Assembly (NCBI RefSeq): GCF_019320115.1
Contig: NC_089584.1
Coordinates: 101,356,320-101,420,319, forward strand
Length of the DNA: 64,000 nt
Source of the DNA: Miscanthus floridulus
Lineage: Eukaryota > Streptophyta > Magnoliopsida > Poales > Poaceae
Direction: 5' to 3'
Shown here: positions 55,824 to 64,000 of the stretch, in pieces
Layout of the letters: each line of letters begins with the position of its first letter
Position numbering within the stretch: the stretch's first letter is position 1
Notes under the pieces: model-generated
Seen by the model: the letters and a program-made list of their open reading frames with translations, nothing else
Told to the model about the DNA's origin: nothing
Databases searched by the model: none
Program-made: the position numbers and the translations under genes

Positions 55824-56115
55824 TGTGAAAATGGTTGGAACGTGATGCCCTCTCAGGCTCACGGCTTCGTGTTAATATAGCCAGGAAGAGCCCCTGGCGT
55901 GGCGGTACAACTTGTATAACAAGAAGAAGCTAACTATTTTTGTAACTTTATATTACATCACAAGATTACATTAATCAGGAGATACCTATCCTATCTAACC
56001 GAAGTCGTGATACTTGCCTTCACCCGCAATCCAAGCCTGAGCGCACAACCAATCCTCAGGAGATATCAATCAACCAGATATTGCGGTCATATGATCCTAT
56101 TGGATATTCTTAACA
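55824..56115 (-). repeat. 5' LTR of the Ale-like element
   Basis: 292 bp. Differs from the 3' LTR by a few substitutions and a short insertion near 55955-55970. Confidence 0.92.
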
Positions 56116-56120
56116 TCTAG

Positions 56121-56877
56121 ACTCCAAAATGCAACAATAAATATCTTTCAAAAAATGACTAAGATAAACTCGCAGTCAACGGCTGAATTACGACCTGATC
56201 AGTGACCAGTGCAGTAAATCATTAGTCTCCACAGTACTAGGAAACAAATTATGGCATATGGTTGATCAGCTATAAAAGTAATTAAGCATAGAGCTTTCAG
56301 ATGTCAGTCCTCAAACTGAGGCTTTAGACCCATCAAGAAGTGGCTGCACTTACACTCGTGTTAATAGTTAAGAGTGGCATGAACATCAATCATAGGCTGC
56401 TGGCTGCCTACTAACAATAATATGATTTCACACAGAACACAATGGAAATATGGAAGCAAGTCCACGGCAGTCGCAAGCATTGCTACACTCCACGGCAGTC
56501 AGCAAGCATCGCCACTAAAAGGAGTTTCAGATTTTGTGGAGCTAGCAGGTAACAAAGTGAAACACAATTGTTTCTGTTGTTTTCATATGCTCTCCTCATG
56601 TTGAACCCCCTACAAAACAAAGTATTCACTGCAAGCCAAATCGGATGTAGAATTCTTTGTTGCTGCGAGGGATATCACAAAAAACAAGACTGGTCATTGT
56701 CTGTGTTAGTGGTGCATATAAGTTTTGTAGACCCATATAAATTATGGATGACAAGGTACAGTCGCATGTGTAGAAAATATTACTTACTCTTAAAGATCGG
56801 CTAATCTTGATGGCAACTTCCGGTGAAGGTGATGCATAAGTACGCTTTGATCTTTTGGGGTTGTTGATATTTATCTC
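56121..56877. other. Intergenic, nothing recognised
   Basis: AT-rich. An imperfect pair of TCCACGGCAGTC segments near 56460 and 56490 is the only local repeat. Confidence 0.45.
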
Positions 56878-57740
56878 TTTTAGACCAAAGGCATTTACCC
56901 AGCTTTATTAGAAAGCGTATCAAACACCCTGGTCCGGCGCTGGGGACACCAGCTTTACAAAGAACGCATAAGCGGGGAACCAGCTAACTCGATCAATCCA
57001 AGTTTTAACTCTAACTAACAACCCAACAGGACTCAAGAGAGTTCAACAAAAGATTCTAAGAAACAGAACACAGGCATTTAGACACGCCTAACAATCCAAG
57101 GAGAGAACACAAGTTTTGCTATATCGCAGCCGTAGCCTGAGCCGAAATCAGATTTATCATGTCTTCCGCCATAGGCTTCAGTTTTGGCTTCAAGATGGGA
57201 CGCCAAGTCTTGGTCAGCATCAGGGTCTTGTAGACAAGCGCCACCGGTGAGGACAGGACCTTCTTGTTGAACACCATCTCATTCCTGGACTCCCAGATCG
57301 ACCACAAAGCTCCTGCACAGATAAACAAGGTTACCGTCTGTTTCTTACCTCAACAGCTTTCTAATATCTCTAAAAAGAGGGATGAGCAGCTAGTTGGCGA
57401 ACGCGGCCAGCCTAGACAGTCCCGGAGGAACGACCAGAGGAAAACTGCCATAGGGCAATGAAAAAGTATATGGTCGGTTGTTTCATGAATGTCACAAACC
57501 AAACATTTCTCAGCCCTGTCCATCTTTTCTTTTTTAACTGAACTCCACATTGAATTCTATCATGGACCGCCATCCAAACAAAAATTTTGACTTTCAGTGG
57601 GATGGGGCATTTCCAAACCATCATCATTCTAGCGTCAATCACTCCGCCCGTTGTCATTGCATTGTAAAGAGATTTTGTAGAGTATTTGTGAGATCTTTCT
57701 AGTGCCCATAAAACTTTATCCGGCCCTTCTGTCAGCTGTA
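56878..57740 (-). pseudogene. LINE (L1-type) 3' fragment, zf-RVT region
   Basis: The minus strand from about 57657 gives the zf-RVT signature: WKCPIPLKVKIFVWMAVHDR, CLVCDIHETTDHILFHCPMA (Cys/His ligands) and FLWSFLRDCLGWP, then the C-terminal ALWSIWESRNEMVFN and an untranslated tail. Frames shift around 57540 and 57340. RT and endonuclease are absent: the fragment is cut at the gypsy LTR at 57745 (whether by that insertion or by 5' truncation cannot be told, because the other side is outside the window). Confidence 0.8.
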
Positions 57741-57744
57741 CATC

Positions 57745-60310
57745 TGTAACACCTCGGGTGTTTAAATATTAAAATCTGACATGTCATCATATGCATTGCA
57801 AAGCATTTGGCATTTGGTGAAAACTTTGAGATGCATACACTAATACAAGTTTATATTTATGTGGTATGTGTTGCATTGTATTGTTTGACTCAAATTCAAA
57901 GTTTGTTTGGATTTTGAATTTTTCGAGAAAACCACGCTTTTCAGCATTTAAATTCTACCCTGAAAATCCATTTCAAAATCTAAGCATATTTTGGGGTTGA
58001 GCCCAAAAGCAAAAGTGTAGAACATGTTGGTGCTATCGCCATCGCCGGTGATCTCACCGTCGGTGAGGAATCGCTGGTCAGAGCCGTCGCTGCCGTGGTC
58101 AACGTCGGAGGTTAGGGATGACAGGTGGGGTCGGGTTGTCAGTGACTCAACGTTCAAATGGATTTTTCTATTTTCAGATTTGAATGAATAGTGTATATTT
58201 TTGTTATTTTTGTGTAGGTTTATTTAGAGCTCCAAAAATTATGAAAATTTTTTGTGTGACTTCTCTGTGATGTATAGTATTTAAGAAAAATATGAAATAA
58301 TGTTTTTCAGTACTTTTTGAATGTGATAAAAATTACTCAATTTATTAATAAATGGATTTCCATGATTTTTCTAGGCTTATTTAATTGTCCAAAAATTATG
58401 AAATTTGTTTTGCCACTTAGTTATCATGTAATGAACATGTACTAAAATTTTGAGTTCAATTAGAATAAGTTGATTTATTTCATAATTTTGAATTAAATAA
58501 TTAATTCATAAAAGCAAATAGTAACCTTTAATGATTTAGGTTTTGTTTGAAATTTTGGATTGAGTGATGACCTTGGGTCATTAGTTGATAATGATCCTTG
58601 GTAAGTGATGTATGTGTTACGAAAAAGATTTAGTCTATTTGACTTGCAACTGTACCGCGAAGGAAAGTTGTATTCAAATTATTAATTTTGCATCCATCAT
58701 CGAGCATCATGTTTCGTATTCCGCATCATGTTAAACATGGCATTGTTATTACGTGTAGTGAATGAAGGTGAAAACGTGGTAGTTAATCAAGTTGTCGAGG
58801 AGGTTAATCCGTCTGTTGAGGTTGGATCGAATACTTGTGAAACGTCGCAGGAGCCAGACTTTTCCGTCAACGAAGGCAAGTCCCGGATGCATACAACCCT
58901 ACCTTGTGTTTTATAAATTAATTTCACTTTTGCTTTCCGCTACTGCATTAAGTGAATAGGAGTTAAGTAAGAGCCTAATTGGTGCATTACCACCCTTGTT
59001 ATTCCATATTTACCATATTACCAGTTTTAAACTCGTATATGCCTAGTTTTGCTTAGCTATGCATAGAACGATGAAAGTCGGGAGACTACCTGTCACCTGC
59101 AAGTTTTAAATGGAACATTGGTTAATTATGTTAGCATGTGATATGGGAAGGTAGAGTAATAAATCTAGACCGAGCGGACTCGGTGTGTGTGAGCCACAAG
59201 ACATGGAGGTCTTGTGAGCGGGTTCTTTCCGTCTGTGTCGATTAAGGCACGTCCGTTGTTGAATTGCATGAGGTGAGAATTTGTAGTACTAACCACATAC
59301 TCCGGTAAACCTGAACTTGGCAATTCTATTACGAGAATGGCTACTCACGCACTGGGAGTGGAGAGATGGCGAGAATAGCGTGTACCCACATGGCAATAGG
59401 CTGGATTGGTGGAGTACTGTATTCTCGGGTGGCGCGGACCCGTTCTTGTTTTAGAGGATCCGACGGTAGGTTGGTATATGTAGGTCGAGAACCTGCATAT
59501 GTCGTGTGATCTAAAATTCCCAGCTGTGTTTTTAATCAGTTCGAATCGTCATTGCTCCTCGATTATGGAGACTCAACTCACTGTTCATCATCGTAGTATT
59601 AATAACTGGAACTTGAGAAAGGTTTGCGAAAAAGATTAATATGAAGTTCATGTTCTCATTATGGATCATGGCAGATTCATATGTGGTACTTATAAAGTTT
59701 TACCTTGGAATTAAAGAATTTTGTTAAAGAGCTTTTACGCAAAAGAACTTTGATTATTGTTAAAGCCATACCTTGAATCCCATGAGCCGGCATTCCTGAG
59801 TTCTATCAGTTTTATTTCGGTTAAGTCTTGTTGAGTACTTTTGTACTCAGGGTTCGTTGACCCCTTGTTGCAGGTGAGCCTCATGGGCAGATCTATTTTG
59901 GATCGTGCTGCATGACTATTGTTCGTTCCGACGATGAGAATTAAATGTGTGATCCCTAGGCAGGATGTTTATTTTGTGTGTAATATATATGTTAATTATG
60001 CCACTCCACTACCACTATGGTTTGTAATAATTATCGAACTTAGTTTGTAAGGTTTGAAACAACTGGTTTGTAAACTATGTTATCGTAAGACTTCCGCTGT
60101 TTTTTTACTCTGGTGCTGATATTTGAATAAATATTGTAATACTGCAATGACTTTGTAATGTGGTCCTGCTCGAAAATCGTGGATGATTCGGGGTTCCCCG
60201 AGGACACCCGACAGTCTTTTTAAGTTATTGGAAACATATGCATAAATGTCAAAGGTCGTCGGACAGTGACATGTGTATGTGGGCCCTATAACTTAGGAGG
60301 TTCTGCCACA
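57745..60310 (+). repeat. 5' LTR (2.57 kb) of the right-hand Tekay-like element
   Basis: TG..CA ends. The terminus CTCGGGTG / TTCTGCCACA and the GTACTCAGGGTTCGTTGACC segment near 59840 resemble the nested antisense element's LTR, which is longer because of a GC-rich block. A 63-codon frame at 58728 is without motifs and is not called. Confidence 0.85.
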
Positions 60311-60313
60311 GAA

Positions 60314-60325
60314 TGGTATCAGAGC
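60314..60325 (+). promoter_or_regulatory. Primer-binding site, Met-tRNA type
   Basis: TGGTATCAGAGC, three bases after the LTR. Confidence 0.92.
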
Positions 60326-60713
60326 GGTCGTTGCAAGGTTTTTGTTGTATTGTTTTACAAAAAACTTAAAATTGATTTGGGATGACTAAATTTAACTTGT
60401 TAATTTGGTCCAAATTGCTTCTGACTTATCTTATTTCTTTCTCCCTATTCCGTATGTGATTAAAAAGGTTTTGTGTGGTGTAGTAATATTACTATGCCCT
60501 ATATAAAAATAACTGTTGTTTATGTGCATTATAAACTTTGACGTTTTTGATTCGTAAGAACGATTCATGCATCATTATTAATTCACTCGTTACTTCCTTC
60601 ACCTCTTAGTCTGGAGTTGAGTAGTGAGACTGGTTGAGTAATGTAATCCATCATAGCTGCTCTTTAGACTTTGATCAAATGGTCTTACTTGGATTAAATT
60701 GGTTTCCTACAGT

Positions 60714-61286
60714 ATGGCTCGTGCCAAGATGACGCCCCGTAAGTCCACTGGACCCAAAGGAGTTCCTCGTCACCAACTTGCCCCTAGAAATGATGGTGCT
60801 AGCAGTAGCAGTTCTAGGCCTGATCCCCAAGCAGAGATACAGAGGATTTCTGTAGAATTAGCACAAGCTACTAGAGATAGGGCTTTGGATGCTATACAGG
60901 TAGAAGAATTACAGGATCAATTGAGGCATCTCACCACCGCACACAGGAACTGTGAAAGTATGTTAGTTCGTACGGTGGAGGGACGAAATGAGGCTTGGCA
61001 TAGGGAAAATGTAGCTAGAGCTAGAACTCATGAGCTAGAATTCTATGTAGAAGATTTAGAAGAACATAATACCTATCTACATGAGGAAGTTCATAGGCTT
61101 AGCAATCTACTAAACCCGAATCATGAGCCTCAAGCTGATGCCATGGACCCCGGTGTCATTCTTGCCGATGATAACGAATCGGAAGAGGAAGAAGAAGAAG
61201 AAGATCCTGAAGAATTAGTAATGATCAATGAAAGTGATGATGAAGGCGGCAATAATTCCGAAATGGATACCGAGCCTGAAGTTTGA
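60714..61286 (+). CDS. Extra ORF before gag: acidic coiled-coil protein
   Basis: An uninterrupted frame between primer site and gag. Start ATG 60714 (MARAKMTPRKSTG) is preferred over the in-frame ATG at 60699. The product is about 190 residues: a basic Pro/Ser-rich N-terminus, a long heptad-like coiled coil (residues 50-135: EIQRISVELAQATRDRAL, VEELQDQLRHL, LEFYVEDLEEHNTYLHEEV) and a very acidic tail (EEEEEEEDPEELV). It is in a different frame from gag and separated from it by about 160 bp. No known domain is recognised. It has no stop, whereas gag-pol next to it has three, so either it is under constraint or has escaped by chance. Confidence 0.65.
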   Translation: MARAKMTPRKSTGPKGVPRHQLAPRNDGASSSSSRPDPQAEIQRISVELAQATRDRALDAIQVEELQDQLRHLTTAHRNCESMLVRTVEGRNEAWHRENVARARTHELEFYVEDLEEHNTYLHEEVHRLSNLLNPNHEPQADAMDPGVILADDNESEEEEEEEDPEELVMINESDDEGGNNSEMDTEPEV

Positions 61287-61464
61287 AGTAATCACGGAAA
61301 AGAGTAGAGTTGTATAATAGTTAGTTATAGTTAAGCTATGTTCTTTGTTTTAGTACTTACAGGTTCTGGTGTTTATATTAGTAAACCCTATGTAATGTGT
61401 CTGGAGTAAGCTTTTGTGCAATTCAATAAAGGCTTGTGAATAAAGTTTGGTTTGTTATGAGCAG

Positions 61465-64000
61465 ATGCGTCGTACGCGGGGTTCGTATGTTCCTAGAACT
61501 TCACAAGATGAGGACGGTATTCCAGATCCACCACCAGTTCCAACAAATCTAGCTGATGCTATAACCGCACTTGTTAATGTGATGGCTGAAAATTCCTGTT
61601 TGCTTCATGAGATCGCTCTAAGTAATCAGAATTAGATGCAAGGAAATCGTGGTCGCCACCATAACAGACAAGAGGCTACATATGTTGATTTTATAGACAC
61701 AAGACCACCAGTGTTCACCAAGGCAGATGAACCATTGGAGGCTGATGACTGGCTTCGAACCATGGAGCAGAAATTTGACCTTATTCCATGCATGGAGTAT
61801 CAGAAACCTGCGTTTGCCGCCCAGCAACTTAGAGGTGCAGCAAGTGCTTGGTGGGCGAACTTAGTGGCTATGCAACCAGCTGGCATTCCAATAACTTGGG
61901 CTGAGTTCCGTACTGCCTTCAGAGCCCATTATATCCGTGAAGGAGTGATGGCAATGAAGCTAGATGAATTCCTTGCTTTGAAACAAGGAGATCAAACAGT
62001 GATGCAGTATGTGGGAAGATTCAATCACCTGTCACAATATGCATCCAAACATGTTAATACTGATGCCAAGAAGAAGAGGTGGTTTATGAGAGGTTTGAAT
62101 ACCAAGCTGCAAACAATGATGACAACTTGCACCAATGTCACTTACCATGAGGCCGTAAATATTGCAATTGCTTTAGAATCAAAGTATCGGCAGCATAAGG
62201 AGCTCAAAAAGAAAAAGAGTGTGCCGTCTGGATCTTTTGGGGGAAATCAGAAGAGGCAGAGGGTGATTTATCATCCAGTACATCATAATCGTCCTCCTTA
62301 CCGTCCGCCACAGTCTCAAGTCAGGCAACAGTCAAATGTCCGTCCTACTATAACCTATCCGAATTCACAGTCAACCAATGCTTCTGGTGGCAATGCTCCA
62401 ACGTCCTAGGGCCACAACTATCCATGTTACAATTGTGGAAGGACTGGTCATTTCTCCAGGGAATGTCCATATCCTAGACAGGCTAATCAAAATTATCAGA
62501 AGGTCACTGCCAATCAACAACAAGGTCAGGCACCAAACAAGAACCCTAATCAGAATGTTCAGAAGGGCAAAGATGAGAGGAAGACAGGACGGGTGTTCTA
62601 TATTCAAGCTAGAGAAATTCCAGAAGGGGAGCCAGTGATGATGGGTATGTTTCCTGTTGCCAATCACCCTGCAGTTATACTTTTTGATTCTGGCGCATCG
62701 CATTCATTCATCAATAGAACATTTGTCGTGAAGCATCAAATTTCAATTGAGGCAACAAAGGAAAGTTTCTTTATACAGTCGCCCGGGGGACGTCTGTGTA
62801 CTAAGGAAATGGTATACCAGGAACCCGTAAACCTGGGTGGGCATATTTTTCCCACTACCATGATTATCCTTAAGGATCAGGATATAGATGTAATCTTGGG
62901 AATGAATTGGATGTATCAGCATAAGGCTGTTATAGATGCTTTGAATAGGACTTTAAGAGTAAGTTTGCCTGATAGTAATTCTCAACTTCTCATCCAACTT
63001 CCAACCCTAAGAAGATCAGTGGGCAAGATTTGTGCAACTGCTGTCAAAGAGATTAGAGATATTCCGGTAGTGTGTGAATTTCCGGATGTGTTTCCTAAAG
63101 ATTTACCCGGTCTACCACCTGATAGGGATGTACAGTTTAACATAGAGTTACAACCTGGAACAGTTCCAATTTCTCGGAGAGCTTATAGGATGCCACCTAA
63201 GGAATTGACCGAGTTGAAGACTCAGTTACAAGAATTGATTGAGAAGGGGTTTATCCAACCTAGTTCATCACCTTGGGGATGTCCGGCAATTTTTGTGAAA
63301 AAGAAAGATGAGACTCTGAGGTTATGTGTCGACTATCGTCCGTTGAATGAAGTGACCATCAAGAATAAATATCCATTACCTCGGATAGATTTGCTTTTTG
63401 ATCAATTGGCCGGAGCCAAAGTTTTCTCCAAGATAGATTTGAGATCAGGATATCACCAAATCAAGATAAAGCCTGAAGATATTCCCAAAACGGCATTTAC
63501 CACAAGATATGGATTATATGAATACTTGGTAATGTCTTTTGGTTTGACAAATGCTCCCGCTCATTTCATGTATCTGATGAATTCAGTATTCATGCCTGAG
63601 CTAGACAAGTTTGTAGTAGTGTTTATTGATGACATTTTAGTATATTCCAAGAATAAGAAAGAACATGCGGAACATCTTAGGATTGTTCTGACTCGTTTGA
63701 GAGAACATCAATTATATGCCAAGTTCAGTAAGTGTGATTTTTGGCTTAAGGAAGTGTAATTTCTTAGACATGTCTTGTCAGCCGAAGGAGTTGCAGTTGA
63801 TCCCAGCAAAGTAAAGGATGTGCTTGATTGGAAACCACCAACCACAGTTCATCAAGTTCGGAGTTTTCTGGGATTGGTGGGGTATTACCGTCGGTTTATT
63901 CCAGAATTCTCTAAAGTATCAAAGTCCATAACTGAATTGTTGAAGAACCAAGTTAAGTTTGTCTGGTCATCTGATTGTGAAAAGACTTTCCAGACCTTGA
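61465..64000 (+). pseudogene. gag-pol of the right-hand Tekay-like element (partial)
   Basis: One frame from ATG 61465 (61447 also possible) to the window end, interrupted only by TAG 61633, TAG 62407 and TAA 63757, each explicable as CAG/CAA to stop. Gag: FAAQQLRGAASAWWANL, VMQYVGRFNHLSQYA; knuckle [14 protein letters not shown] (about 62430-62470). Protease: [11 protein letters not shown] (about 62680-62712). [37 protein letters not shown] and active site FIDDILVYS (about 63620-63648). The reading continues into [16 protein letters not shown], the RT-RNase H linker. No frameshift is needed. Confidence 0.93.

Larger units (their letters stand above)
51103..56115 (-). mobile_element. Ty1/copia LTR retrotransposon, Ale/Retrofit-like, degenerate
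   Basis: Compact 5.0-kb element reading right to left, with short LTRs (279 and 292 bp, ends TGTGAAAATGG on + and CTTAACA). Primer site and gag-pol are in copia order. Flanks TCCAG (51098-51102) and TCTAG (56116-56120) are a target duplication with one C/T difference. Short LTRs and the gag start (MSSSSALQQSF, ITEKLDKGNFPLW) point to the Ale/Retrofit (Hopscotch-like) lineage. Frameshifts and stops inactivate it. Confidence 0.9.
57745..64000 (+). mobile_element. Ty3/gypsy Del/Tekay-like element (right end outside window)
   Basis: 5' LTR, Met-tRNA primer site, an extra ORF, gag, protease and RT in order. The window ends in the RT/RNase H linker. The long LTR starting TGTAACACC and ending TTCTGCCACA, and gag and RT of chromovirus type, fit Del/Tekay. 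ACATC (57740-57744) is the left half of an expected duplication. Confidence 0.9.

Noticed and set aside
1..64000. CRISPR array, phage defence system or bacterial operon
   Set aside because: No regularly spaced identical repeats, no ribosome-binding-site-led operons; introns and plant retroelements throughout show eukaryotic nuclear DNA.

Overview
This window is nuclear DNA from a grass (Poaceae, probably a panicoid such as the sorghum/sugarcane/maize group; the subfamily is inferred). The evidence is two intron-bearing plant genes on the minus strand, an Au-type SINE, Stowaway/Tourist-like MITEs, and nested LTR retrotransposons of recognised plant lineages. No prokaryotic signals, CRISPR arrays or rRNA/tRNA genes were seen.

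Layout: 1-1276 is the 3' part of an LTR. 1277-11944 is low-copy intergenic DNA with a LINE 3' fragment (2611-3420), several MITEs (one nested in another at 5613-6195), a three-exon WRKY transcription factor gene with the variant core WRKYGKK (6459-7443, minus), and a 40-base G homopolymer (9826-9865). 11950-22708 is a Ty3/gypsy element of the Tat type (TSD GGTTC) with a decayed gag-pol and an antisense, apparently spliced extra ORF. 23688-27986 (minus) is a complete seven-exon Rab7/RABG3 small GTPase gene with a 27-nt microexon carrying most of the P-loop and an Au SINE in its last intron. 29650-49282 is a three-level nest: a solo LTR (TSD ACCTG) holds a SIRE/Maximus-type Ty1/copia element (30334-48770, TSD CTCCC), whose gag holds an antisense, internally deleted Del/Tekay-like gypsy element (32463-38593, TSD CTTTG). 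49283-51102 has a SINE-like hairpin sequence, a 3 x 52-bp tandem repeat and a palindromic MITE. 51103-56115 is an Ale/Retrofit-like copia element on the minus strand. 56878-57740 is a second LINE 3' fragment, and 57745-64000 is the left part of a Del/Tekay-like gypsy element (5' LTR, PBS, extra coiled-coil ORF, gag, protease, RT) running off the window.

Only the WRKY and Rab7 genes look like functional host genes. All retroelement gag-pol genes carry nonsense or frameshift damage, mostly C-to-T changes (CAG/CAA to TAG/TAA) as expected of methylated, silenced repeats. The most interesting signals beyond ordinary annotation are (i) repeated nested hairpins with compensatory changes in the Tat LTR, (ii) element-specific short GC-rich words scattered through LTR and coding DNA of three different elements, (iii) extra ORFs: antisense spliced in the Tat element, 3' in the SIRE element, and an intact acidic coiled-coil ORF before gag in the right-hand Tekay element. 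Intron and element borders were read by eye from splice consensus, LTR ends and target-site duplications.
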